NCBI GenBank assembly: GCA_023374045.1
Contig: CM041783.1
Coordinates: 127,349,503 to 127,413,502 of the forward strand
DNA: 64,000 nt
Origin: Limonium bicolor
Taxonomy: Eukaryota > Streptophyta > Magnoliopsida > Caryophyllales > Plumbaginaceae
Reading direction: 5' to 3'
Program-made: the position numbers and the translations under genes
Notes under the pieces: generated by a model
Seen by the model: only the letters and a program-made list of their open reading frames with translations
What the model was told of the DNA's origin: nothing
Database searches by the model: none
Part shown: piece by piece, positions 52,749 through 62,900 of the stretch
How positions within the stretch are numbered: position 1 is the stretch's first letter
How the letters are laid out: each line of letters begins with the position of its first letter

Positions 52749-54163
52749 TACACAACCCTACCTCTGCCTGATGCATCGCAGTAGACCTCAAAACCATCTG
52801 GACCGTCTGGTATAGTCAGGACTGGTGCAGATGTCAGAGCATCCTTGAGACTCGCGAAAGAACTCTCACAGTCGACTGTCCACTCGAATGGTGCATCCTT
52901 CTTCATTAAGGAAGTCATCGGCTTCGAGACACTGGAGAAGTCCTTCACAAACCTCCTATAATAACCTGCCAGACCGAGGAAGCTCCTGATATCAGTGACT
53001 GTCTTCGGCCTAGGCCAGGTGCGCACAGCATCAATCTTTGCCGGATCAACAGCGATCCCGGCCTCAGAAATCACATGTCCAAGAAAGGATACTTGGTTCA
53101 ACCAAAATTCACATTTCGAAAACTTTGCATACAACTGATTCCTCCTCAATGTTTGTAACACATTTTTCAGGTGGCTTTCGTGCTCACCTCGTGATTTAGA
53201 ATACACAAGAATATCATCGATGAAGACTACCACTGATTTGTCCAACTGGTCTTGGAACAAACGGTTCATTAAGTCCATGAACTTTGCTGGTGCATTTGAT
53301 AAGCCAAACGGCATGACTGTGAACTCATAATGCCCATACCTCGTTCTGAAAGCTGTCTTTTTGATATCACTGTCACGGATGGCAATCTGATGGTATCCGG
53401 AACGTAAGTCTATCTTGGAGAATACTGATGCACCCCACAGCTGATCAAATAGATCGTCGATGCGTGGTAAAGGGTAACGGTTCTTCACCGTAATAGCATT
53501 CAGCTCCCGATAATCAATACACAGGCGGAGGCTACCGTCCTTCTTCTTCACGAAGAGGACTGGCGCTCCCCATGGTGAAACACTAGGGCGGATAAAGCCC
53601 TTGTCGAGTAGGTCTCTCAGCTGCTCCTTGAGCTCTGTCATCTCTGCTGGAGCCATACGATAAGGTGCTTTCGCAATGGGTCCAGTACCCGGAACTAGAT
53701 CAATCTCAAACTCAACCTCTCGTGCTGGCGGCATGCCCGACAGTTCCTTAGGAAATACATCAGGAAACTCCGACACTACCGGCACATCTGGGCTAAACTC
53801 AGGGTCTCTCTCTATGTCCTGGACATAGCAGAGGTATACATCACTCCCTCGTCGCAACTCACGATACATGGCCATGGCGGTGATGATCTGAGTCGAAGGC
53901 TCCCTGGGCCTCTGGCGGTATGATATGGTAACCCCAGATGGACTCCGAAGAAGCAGTCGATGCTCGGCACACAGGATTCTGCCCTTGTACCGCTCCAACC
54001 AGTTCATCCCGACAATCACATCAAATCCAAGTCCGTCGAACTCTATCAGGTCGATCGGGAACTCTTCACCTCTGATTCGTACAATGACATCTCGGTGGTA
54101 GCGGGTACACATGATCCCTCTTTCGATGGAGAGTGACCAAGAAGTCTGGCATCTCCTCTCCAT
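52745..54163 (-). CDS. pol: Pol: end of protease and reverse transcriptase, start of RNase H
   Basis: 472 open codons. The first 60 residues are the second half of the protease ([10 protein letters not shown]). RT spans about 180-400, with the catalytic aspartates D252 in [11 protein letters not shown] and FIDD at 314-317, plus the gypsy words [17 protein letters not shown] and [12 protein letters not shown]. The RNase H start (YCDASG, 461-466) is reached before the frame break. The apparent start codon is not biological; translation enters from the upstream protease frame, from which it is separated by a one-base break near 54130. Confidence 0.95.
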   Translation of the reverse strand: MERRCQTSWSLSIERGIMCTRYHRDVIVRIRGEEFPIDLIEFDGLGFDVIVGMNWLERYKGRILCAEHRLLLRSPSGVTISYRQRPREPSTQIITAMAMYRELRRGSDVYLCYVQDIERDPEFSPDVPVVSEFPDVFPKELSGMPPAREVEFEIDLVPGTGPIAKAPYRMAPAEMTELKEQLRDLLDKGFIRPSVSPWGAPVLFVKKKDGSLRLCIDYRELNAITVKNRYPLPRIDDLFDQLWGASVFSKIDLRSGYHQIAIRDSDIKKTAFRTRYGHYEFTVMPFGLSNAPAKFMDLMNRLFQDQLDKSVVVFIDDILVYSKSRGEHESHLKNVLQTLRRNQLYAKFSKCEFWLNQVSFLGHVISEAGIAVDPAKIDAVRTWPRPKTVTDIRSFLGLAGYYRRFVKDFSSVSKPMTSLMKKDAPFEWTVDCESSFASLKDALTSAPVLTIPDGPDGFEVYCDASGRGRVVY

Positions 54164-54356
54164 CTAACCCCAGCCTCTTCGCAAAAGATAGCGAAACAAA
54201 TGTGTGTGAGGCTCCAGAGTCGAACAAGATCGATGCATCCACGCCATTCACTGGAAAGGTACCGGTGAGGATTGTGCCGCTCTTTCCGGCTTCTGCCTCA
54301 TTGCAGACACTCAATGTACCTCCCGTTCCGAGTGCACAGCCTAATTCATTGGCAAA
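54066..54356 (-). CDS. pol: Protease N-terminal part of pol
   Basis: Contains the retropepsin-type active site [11 protein letters not shown] in the context typical of chromoviruses. The frame is open upstream only to about 54356, where the minus strand reads tacttattag then tttgcc, a good 3' splice-site form, and there is no Met suited to initiation. This suggests pol is joined to an upstream exon by splicing, or that upstream sequence was lost. One-base break near 54130 before the rest of the protease. Confidence 0.85.
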   Translation of the reverse strand, partial: FANELGCALGTGGTLSVCNEAEAGKSGTILTGTFPVNGVDASILFDSGASHTFVSLSFAKRLGLDGEEMPDFLVTLHRKRDHVYPLPPRCHCTNQR

Positions 54357-54524
54357 CTAATAAGTACTGGGTAACAACACGGTTGATATACTTCAATAAC
54401 TGCACTTTATTCATTAACACTTCCTCTTTACAACATTGTTGGTTTACATGGTTGATATAACTTAACACATACATAACTCCCTTAACATATACTGGCTTAA
54501 CACATTACAAAAGTATACAAGGCT
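54357..54524 (-). other. AT-rich spacer between AlkB-like ORF and protease
   Basis: No ORF and no recognised motif except the splice-acceptor-like end at 54357. Could be the 3' part of an intron removed to express pol. The repeated phrase acatggttgatata / cacggttgatata occurs twice. Confidence 0.4.
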
Positions 54525-55181
54525 TTAGAATTGTCTGAAGGTCAAATTCAAACGTCCGGGTTTCATTGTGTGGCATTGATCACTGCCGACGGTGCGGTAT
54601 TCAGTTTGATCTTCCTGATGCCATGATATAGCATCCTTGACTGCCCACCCATGATTAATACGTCTCCTGACTTTAACATTAACTTCCTTGCGAGATCAGC
54701 ACGCTTCTGCTCGCCATACACAAATACTGCGGTATCACCAATGGACCAAGACACCACGGGTACTCCCTTACTTAGAGACTGGGGACTCGTCCTTATCTTG
54801 GTGTAAACCTAACCGTCCACCTTTCTGGTAGAAGTTCACAATACACAAATCTGCTTCCACATTCGGAATCGAATCCGTTTCAACTTGTTGAGCAATTCCT
54901 ACGGCGTGGTTAACGACCGCACGGAACTCCTCAGGTATACTTGGTATTGTTGCTCCATCTTCAGCTCGCACTTCTTGATATGACTTGGTGTAAGGGTTCC
55001 AGTCCTTACCCATGCACATCATCTTCAATTGCATTCTTGATCCGTTCGGATATTCAGGTGTGTAGAAACCTCCAGGTTTAGCTCCAAGTTCGTCGCATCG
55101 TCTGATGATATGGACTTGTGCTTCCGGTGTCAGGTATCCACTTAGAGATATACCTGGCTGGATAACCTGACATTGCTCCAT
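54525..55181 (-). CDS. AlkB-like 2-oxoglutarate/Fe(II) dioxygenase captured in the retrotransposon
   Basis: On the gag-pol strand between gag and protease. The first frame (55181-54768) has the substrate-lid region and core words GGFYTPEY, MMCMGKDW and CIVNFYQKGGRLGLHQDKDE, giving iron ligands H127 and D129 (HQD). The second frame (54757-54563) continues with WSIGDTAVFVYG and SGDVLIMGG.SRMLYHG, giving the third iron ligand His. A third short frame holds GRLNLTFRQF with the 2-oxoglutarate-binding RxNxTxR arginines (54554-54534), then a TAA at 54527-54525. So the complete AlkB fold is represented, intronless, with a natural-looking C-terminus. Two one-step frame breaks (a C run near 54780 and near 54566) interrupt it. 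The frame is open upstream to about 55280 and includes FNICLSNP, a word like the PFDIC found upstream of this domain in plant ALKBH1-type proteins. Known family activity: oxidative demethylation of methylated nucleic acids. A role in the element is unknown. Confidence 0.88.
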
Positions 55182-55408
55182 TGGAAAGTCGGTGATGTTG
55201 ATGGTGGTTTCTTCAGGGTTTGGGTGGGTGGGATTGGATAAACATATATTGAAGGTTCCTTTAAGTTTAGAATTATCTAATTAGGTGTCTCTTCACACTA
55301 CACTTTGACTCCTTACTCATGATAATACACTTGAACTCACTAATACACATAAGCATGAAATGCGGTATGCAATCACTTATTACATTCAACAGTTTAGGCG
55401 GACCTGGT
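55182..55408 (-). other. Spacer between gag and AlkB-like ORF
   Basis: 55182-55276 is open in the AlkB frame without a Met, beginning just after a 3' splice-like taattag at 55277. The rest (55277-55408) is AT-rich without coding features and may be intronic or untranslated. Confidence 0.45.
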
Positions 55409-56856
55409 CTAAGAGGGCCCTGGCGCCTCAGACCGGTCCACCACATTCAGGGTAGCCTTGCTAGGTCCCGACCCTTTCCCCTTCTGGGAATCAGTATGCC
55501 TCTGATCAGTGGGTGGCTGGTTAGCCGTCTTCGGGCCATCAATAGCTGCTGTGGCCTTACCCTTCCACTGCCCCTTGGGCTTGTTGACTCTGCTGTTGGG
55601 GTTCCGGTAACATCGTGGTCACGGTGACCCCACTTCTCGCAGTAACGACACTGCACCTCATTTCCCTTGCAGTCCTTGCCGGGGTGGTCTCCATTGCACC
55701 ACTTACAGTAGTAGTGGCGCTCCGGTCCAGAGCCCGTGCTAGCTGCTATCACAATACACATTCAGTACTTGTTTCACAACTTATCAACATACACATCAAC
55801 TTATCACACAAGATTAACAATTACCCTTAGGTGGGTAAGAGCGTAGGGGCTTCGCCGCATAAGCATATGTGAGCTTCAGTGGCTCCTCAACTGTGGTGGT
55901 TTGGGCTTGGCCCTTGTCACCCTGGTGCTGACTCTTCTGGGGCTGGGGATAAGGTTTCTTCTTTCTTTCCTCCCCTACCCCTGCGGACTCTGGCCCTCGC
56001 TCGTGGCCTTGCGCTTGTGCAATTCTCCTCGTCCCTCAGACGGACGGTGATCTCCACCCTTAGCAGCGGCATGATAGCACTCCTGACTTTAGGTGGTCAG
56101 TCATGCCCCGCAGTAAACCAAAAAACTACATTATTACTCACTTGTAGACTAAACATATTCAATCACTCTTTATTAAATACCTGCAGGTAGTATACTCAGC
56201 TGGCCCCATCCCATAGCGAAGACGGTGGCTGAGACCGTTATAGAAACGGTTTACCAGCACCCGGTTCGAGTATCCCAGGTCCGGTAACAGGTGGACAAGG
56301 CCGGTGAAGGCAGTGTAATACTCATCAACCGACACCTTGTCCCCCTGCCTCAGACTATCCAGCTCAAGGCGCTTGGCCTCTTGAACGTGCACAGGGTAGT
56401 ATTTGGCTCGCAGCAGAGCCGTGTACTCCCTCCAGCCAAACGGAGGATCCGCCATCCGGTCCTCTCTCACAAGCTTCCACCAGTTTTGTGCCGAACCCTT
56501 CAGGTAGTAAGCGGCAAGACGGACCTTAGCCTCTGCGGGTACAGCCAAGGTCTCGTAGGCGGTCTCCAACTCGGAGATGTACGCCTCCAGCTTACGTGGG
56601 TCGGTCTCCCCATGAAATGAAGGGGGTCTCAAGTCTGCCAATGCCTTGACCCAGTTGGTCTTCGTGGCGGTGGTGGCGGTGGTGGGTTGAACTCCGGGCA
56701 TCTGCCCCTGCTGTATCGCAGCTACAAGCTGGACTACCATCTGGGCCACAGCGGCTGCTACAGCCTCAGCCATAACCTGAGCCGTAGTGTTCTCGCCCTG
56801 GTCACCCACATACCAGTACCACTTCCGCGGCCTCTACCGCGCGGTCTACCTGCCAT
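55409..56856 (-). CDS. gag: Gag of the AlkB chromovirus, apparently with two introns
   Basis: Probable start at ATG 56856 with an Arg/Gly-rich N-terminus (MAGRPRGRGRG), then a frame break near 56820. The main Gag domain follows to 56181 (LKGSAQNWWKLV; LDSLRQGDKVSVDEYYTAF), the region that builds the virus-like particle. Exon 2 (56082-55825) is a basic linker with one frame break. Exon 3 (55745-55409) has two zinc knuckles; the first is CKWCNGDHPGKDC and the second, beginning CRYCEKWGH, loses its final Cys to a one-base break. The frame ends at TAG 55411-55409. The exon joins keep frame across both introns, which supports the intron reading. Confidence 0.85.
55746..55824 (-). other. Putative gag intron 2 (79 bp)
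   Basis: Donor cctaagg/gtaatt, acceptor gtgatag/cagct. Strongly AT-rich. Joining puts the basic linker in frame with the zinc knuckles; reading through hits a stop right after the donor (aattgttaa). Confidence 0.65.
56083..56180 (-). other. Putative gag intron 1 (98 bp)
   Basis: Donor ctgcag/gtattt, acceptor aaagtcag/gagtgc on the minus strand, AT-richer than its exons. Joining gives a continuous frame from YTTCR into the VEITVRLRDEE stretch, while reading through meets stops. Confidence 0.6.
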
Positions 56857-57038
56857 CTGTATTCACATGAATATTCATTAGCAATATGCTTGCACACTTA
56901 TCGGTCCAACGGTTGTAACGCTTCCCGACAATAAGGTATCTCCACACTTAGTTAGTGGTTAACCTTTCCATATGTTCACTGAAGTAACTGTAGTTAGGTT
57001 TCCTAACTCGGTATATTCCTAAGCTCGGTATTCTAGTC

Positions 57039-57066
57039 ATCAGAGCGATACTTCGCTCTGATACCA
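57039..57066 (-). promoter_or_regulatory. tRNA-iMet primer-binding site with overlapping hairpin (AlkB chromovirus)
   Basis: TGGTATCAGAGC at 57066-57055 on the minus strand. 10-bp arms at 57039-57048 and 57053-57062 with loop tact, the same as in both LARD interiors. The preceding leader (cctaactcggta...cctaagctcggta) is shared too. Confidence 0.9.
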
Positions 57067-57071
57067 CTTTT

Positions 57072-60000
57072 TGTAACACCCCTAATACGCACATGATACT
57101 AAATGAAATCGCAGCGGAATTAAATAACTAAACAGTAACTAACGCTTCGGTGCTACAACGCCGTCAACCACCCACGTGGTTGACAAGGCAGAATAAATAC
57201 AAGTGTACCGGTCTGATGATCAGACTCCCGAGCATAAAACTAAACCATAAATACATCATATACAATACCGAGTTACATACATCTTCACTGTTAACATCAC
57301 TGTAACTGCACAACCAAATATATAACGCCACGGGAGCACAGGCGCATCCCGGGCCAACATCCCAAAAGTATACAAAAGTAAACCTGCATCCTAGGATCTA
57401 AAGCCACTCCGCTTCTTCGATCCTCATCCTGCAGTATAAGAAATATGGATCCCCCGAGGGGGTCAGCAACCCTTGGCTGGTATGGCTAACGCGCAGCCCA
57501 TCGGCTACCGGGATACGCGCAACTAATTGTCATGATAACATGGCATTCATTTATATACATAACATAACATAACATATGGCTAGCATCAATGGTGCACAGC
57601 ACAACAACATACACAGTGGATTTTCACTCCACATAACAAACCACAAGGGTCAAATAACACAAGAGCCTAGAGAGTGATTCACTCTCATGTCAAGCTCGTT
57701 AAACACACTCATTACCGTTCTGTTAGACGAACGAGTAACTTAAGTCACAGATGGTTCGGATTTAGTGACCCGAACACACCACACAAACACAGTTCCCACT
57801 AAACCGATCATAAGTCAGAATAGGTAAGCTTTGGAAGAAGCTAGCGGGAGATCGAACGCCAAATTAAGGAGAACAATCTTAACAACATAAGAGTCGAATC
57901 TGATTCAGATATCTACTCTTAACTTACATGCATGACCGGACAACCGGATTCCTCACTTCCCAGTTAACACTTGTTAGAAGTTCATAGTGGAACTTAACAA
58001 CCAACACACAATAGGTGGTAAGTCATGTTAGACACACACAAGGGAAATGAGTCACAACATAACATCACAATAATATGAACAACTGTAAACTCATTACATG
58101 TTTAAATCTTATAACGTCATAAACACACAGAAAAACATACAACACACAAGCCGGTGTAAACCGGTAGGCAACAGACTGCAAGAAAACCATACCTTGGTCC
58201 TTGCCTCGTTTGGTTTCCTCCGTAGGTCACTCCTATACATAATTAATAACGTCGGTTAATTATTTATTTAACTTCAAACTTACTAAGTATTTAACATGAT
58301 TGTATGACATGTTTTAATGTCTATCTTACCCTAGGTTACCTTCATTATACACTCTAGGGTTAACTACATAGGTCACATTCTTTTCTGTTTTTTTTTTTTA
58401 CAAGTTTAGGTCCGACCGACCTTGCCGACCGGACTTGTCCAAGTCCGGTCGATTCCAGAACATTTCCGTCAAAATTTTCTACTCCGACCGACCTTGTAAG
58501 TCCGGTCGCATGTTCGGTCTATTCCCGAGAGTTTCTTCCCTTTGAAAATTTAGCCCGACCGGACTTGCCAAGTCCGGTCCTATGTCCGGTCGATTCCAGT
58601 AACTCAATCCGTACACAAAATACAAGCCCGACCGACCTTGCAAGTCCGGTCCCCAAGGTCGGTCCATTCCAGAAGCCAATTCTCGCAGGGTAAACTGGGC
58701 CCGACCGAACTTGCAAGTCGGTCGCAAGTCCGGTCTGCCCCAGACCTTTGTTTTCCTTTTTACATTCAACTCCAAACTTCACCCCATATAACCTAGTACT
58801 CCCTAACCTCATTTGGGCACTTTAAACACACTTAAGACATCCTTAAACACTCATAAACTCATTTTCTAATTCCTTAAACCTTTACTTATCTTCACAAAAT
58901 TCCTAACACTTACAATGTTTTCTCCAGTTTTCAAGTGGTGTTTCATACCTATGATAACTACTATCCCAAAATGCTTTCTCCTTATTTTAACATCATCTCC
59001 CAAGCATCATCTCTCACAACTAACTCCTTATATCATCTTGAAATTCTTTTCCAAGTTTACACTTTCTCCTTATTACCAAAGTTTGCCTAAGTCTTTACCT
59101 AAGTCCAAAATGACTTTGGTACATACTAAAACCTCAAGCTCATGCCTAAGTCCTTGTTCCCAAATCACCTTAATGCATGTTTCTTACACAAGAACAACAC
59201 TTAACCATTCTAAACACCTCTTAACTTATCAACTCATTTTAAACTCGAACTTCACATTTATTACCTAAATTTCGACATAGGTTCTCCTAGAACATTACTA
59301 AACCAAAACACATTGTTTTTACCAACAAACAACCAAGAACACTAAAAATCCATCAAGCACTTATTATACACAAACTCCACTCACAAAGCACTACATCACA
59401 ATATAGTGCATAATTTAAATTGCATGGCACTTAGGCCCTTAAATGACATGGCTCTTAGGCCCTTAAGATGCATAAATCATAAACACTGAATTTCCACAAT
59501 ATATTTGCCTTTAACCTGCAAATACACTCAACAACACATATGCCTTTTACTAAGCTCTTGAGAACACTTTACTAAGTCATTCACCATTTGCTCTTTAGGT
59601 AGTTTTAACAAGCATTATAAGCTCATTTCTCCTAAGGCATTAAACAACATTTGGTTAGTAGATTTACCTCTTTTCCAAACAACTTCTTTCTTGTTTCCTT
59701 TAAAAACCGGTAGGGTATTTGATTCTTTGACAAGTTCTAAACAATATACAAACATTATAATGAGTATTCAAGCTATAAGCTCCATCTCATTGTAAACCCT
59801 AATTTTACATTGTTTCAAAAACATTAATGTAGTTGTTTTACCTTGCTCTTTGAAGAGAGTTTGAATATCTAGCAAGAGAGGACTCCACCTAGTCCATGAA
59901 GAGTTGGAATGAAGCTAGAACAAGGTCACACAAAGAGCTCCTTCAATATGTATTTTCGGTTACCACAAAAACATGAAGGAAATGAAGTTTTTATTTGAGA

Positions 60001-60952
60001 TTCCTTACCTAGAAGCAAAGGAGAGTAACAATATGTAAAAATACAAGCTCAAGCTCCTTCAATGGAGGAACTCCATGGCACCGAAATGGTGGTCTTGGAC
60101 TTTTAAGAAGATAGAAATGAAGAGCTTGATGAGAGGAAGAGATTGGTGGTGTTTGTTTTTGATTTGGACAAGTGAGCAAGATTTTACAAGAGATCAAAGA
60201 GGAGTTTTAATGGAGGTGGTGGTATTACCGTGAGAGAACAGAAGAGAAGGAAGAAAAGGTTGAGACCGTGGAAATGAAAGAAAGAAATGAGAGAATGAGA
60301 TAGAATTTGCTTTTGAAGATATTTATACTTATAAAGTAAAAAGTAGTTTATTTACTTATCTTTACTTACTTAATACATTAATAAGAGAGTGGTGAGTCAC
60401 CACACTTAAGAAACCGGCCCCCATATTATATGAGGGTATTAGTCTTTATTTGTCAATTTAATTACTTATACAACATATGTTACAAAATAGCTTATAAAAA
60501 TCACTATTCATGAAAACAAGGCACATAGAAGTGAAATTTTTGATTTCCCATTGATATAGACATCCAAATGTGATATTATATAGTACACATATATATTTAA
60601 GAGTAATGATGGACATCTAGCCACTCAAAACTCATTTACAAGACAATTTTTCAAAAATGTGCTTTAAGACTCCTTAAAGCACATTTTGTGTTTAAACTTG
60701 TTTTCAAGCTTGGTTTTCTTTGGTAATTGGTTTAATATGTTCATTAGTGTATAAATGAGGTCTTGGTAAGTTCATTAGGTCTTAACCAAGTTTATCCCAA
60801 GCTTAGAGCACATTTTGGCTCTTATTGACTTTAAAGCACATTTTGTGTTTTCTTTTGTTTAAATTTGTTTACTAATGTTTCTAAGACTCTTTTTAGTCTT
60901 AATACACCATATTTAAGTGTTTATACCATATATTAAGGTTTGGGGTATTTCA
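57072..60952 (-). mobile_element. 5' LTR (element sense) of the AlkB chromovirus
   Basis: 3881 bp, partner of 46717-50632, with the array at 58409-58736. No coding ORF. Confidence 0.93.
58409..58736. repeat. GACCGACC palindromic array in 5' LTR
   Basis: Same five units as at 48067-48397, with scattered one-base indels. Confidence 0.8.
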
Positions 60953-60957
60953 AGAGA
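60953..60957. repeat. Target-site duplication AGAGA (right)
   Basis: Follows the end of the chromovirus LTR (tatttca) and continues as ggactccacctag of LTR C. Confidence 0.9.
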
Positions 60958-62198
60958 GGACTCCACCTAGCCCATGAAAGGTTGGAATGAAGCTAGAACA
61001 AAGTCACACCAAGAGCTCCATCAATGTACATTTTCGGTCAAGGCAAAATCATGAAGGAAACTTGATTTTTCTTTGAGATTCCTTACCTAGAGCAAAGGAG
61101 AGGAGTAATAATGTGTAGAACACAAGCTCAAGCTCCATCAATGGTGATTCTCCATGGCACCAAAATTGAGCTCTTGAAGATTTGAAAAGATAGAAGTGTA
61201 GAGCTTGATGAGAGGAAGAGATTGGTGGTGTTTGTTTTTGATTTGATTAAGTGAGCCATGAGATATTGACAATGGAAGATGGTGGAATGGTGGTGGTGCT
61301 GTAGCTTCACCGTGAGAACAGAAAGAAAAGAGGTAGAAGAAGAAGGGAACCGTGTGAAATGAAGAAAGAAATGAGAGAAGTGAGATTGGTTTTGCTTTTG
61401 AAGATATTTATTACTTAAAGCAAATATAACTTATGAGTCATCTTATTTACTTAACAAGTTAACATGTTTGGTGACTCATTACTACAAAAACCGGCCCTCT
61501 TATTATTAGAAGGGTATAAAGTCTTTGTTGACCAATTTAATTACTTATAACATTATATGTTACAAACTAGCTTATAAAAATCACTATTCACAAAAACAAG
61601 GCACATAGAAGTGAAATTTTTGATTTCCCATTGATATAGACTTCCAAATGTGATACTATATATTACACATGTTAATTAAAGAGTAATGATGGACATTTAG
61701 CCATTCAAAACTCATTTACAAGACAATTTTTCAAAATCGTGCTTTAAGACTCCTTAAAGCACATTTTTTGTTTTAACTTGTTTTCAAGCTTGGTTTTCTT
61801 TGGTAATTGATTTAATATGTTTATTAACATATTTATAAGGTATAGGTATGACCATTAGGTCTTATACAAATTTATCCCAAGCTTAGAGCACATTTTTGCT
61901 CTGATTGACTTTAAGGTATTTCCTTATGTTTTATTTGGTTTAACTGACTACCAAGGTTTCCTAAGGACTTAATTAGCCCTATTAAATCATAATTGAATAT
62001 TATTAAGTCTTGGTAGGCTCTTTGGGTCCTAACCAAGTTCACTCATAGCTTAGAGCATGTTTTTGCTCAAACTGTATCTTAGCGTTTTATTGCATTTACT
62101 ATGGTTTAAACTGTTCACTGATGTTTCTAAGGCACTTTTTAGCCTTTATATAACATAGTTTGATATTTAAACCACATATCAAGGTTTGGGGTATTTCA
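60958..62198 (-). mobile_element. LTR C of the LARD, right part
   Basis: Resumes at ggactccacctagcccatg and ends gtatttca before TTATA. Matches 18105-19346 of LTR A. Confidence 0.9.
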
Positions 62199-62203
62199 TT
62201 ATA
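62199..62203. repeat. Target-site duplication TTATA (right) of the LARD
   Basis: Matches 14585-14589 and follows the terminal ...gtatttca of LTR C. Confidence 0.85.
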
Positions 62204-62900
62204 GGAGTTCGTGCCACCTCGGCACTCCTCCGGGCTTTTCGTGCTTTAAGGGGCGTGCGTGAGCACTCCCGAGCGTTTTGCGTTTTTGACTAGATATAGC
62301 CTAGGGACTATGTTTTTATAGTCATATAATGAGGGTATGACCATTTGTTTTGAGTTTTATAAGGTCATACAAGGTCATGCTTAATCGCATGTTTCTAAGG
62401 CGTTTTACGTTCGTCTTGTCAAGATGTTTAGTGCGCATCTTTGACCTTTGATGAGTTATTATATCTTCATAATATATACAATAGGTGTAACATAAGTTGT
62501 TACATTTATCTAATTGTGTATTTCAATTTATTGTAGCATTTATAGATGCTTAGGCATTCGTAAAGTATTTACGTTGCTCGTTTGTGTACACGTTGGTATT
62601 GTTCTTTTCTTTGACGCTCTTTATATCGAGCTAGTTATGCAAGAAGTTTGGTCCTTGTTAATATTTGTACATGAACGTTTGTACGAATATGTTTAGTAAA
62701 ATTACGCTAGTTAACGTTTATGGTAAAATGACTGTTTTTCGTGTTGTTTGCATGCGTGAGTTTGCATGCGCACGTGTAATTATTAATTCACGTAACGTTT
62801 GCATGTATAGATTAGCATGTGTAACTAAAACGATCTATTTCTAGATCAATTCTCCATTATTTAATAATAAACAAGTATTAATTAGATTCGGGGTATTTCA
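62204..62900 (-). mobile_element. LTR of element H, right part
   Basis: Continues the LTR interrupted at 14589 and ends tagattcggggtatttca at 62900, followed at once by a polypurine tract. The one ORF of 60 codons has no recognisable domain. A repeated gtttgcatgcg phrase lies at 62748-62770. Confidence 0.75.

Larger units (their letters stand above)
46717..60952 (-). mobile_element. Full-length Tekay/Del-like chromovirus carrying an AlkB-like dioxygenase
   Basis: A 14.2 kb element with 3.9 kb LTRs, AGAGA duplications, iMet primer site and polypurine tract. On the minus strand the order is gag, AlkB-like ORF, protease, RT, RNase H, integrase, chromodomain-like tail. It is the only complete enzyme set in the window. 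Long LTRs, integrase-after-RT order and a chromodomain-like C-terminus point to Tekay/Del chromoviruses. Several one-base frame breaks are present but almost no in-frame stops. Confidence 0.93.
14590..62198 (-). mobile_element. Non-autonomous LARD-like retrotransposon with three LTRs and two interiors
   Basis: On the minus strand the order is LTR C, primer site, interior 2, polypurine tract, LTR B, primer site, interior 1, polypurine tract, LTR A. LTRs are about 4.7 kb and interiors 4.84-4.85 kb once the two later insertions are discounted. A single TTATA duplication brackets the whole structure, so it behaves as one insertion that grew, most simply by unequal recombination between the LTRs of one element. 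Neither interior has a convincing ORF. LTR ends, iMet primer site and polypurine tract match the autonomous chromovirus at 46717-60952. Confidence 0.85.
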
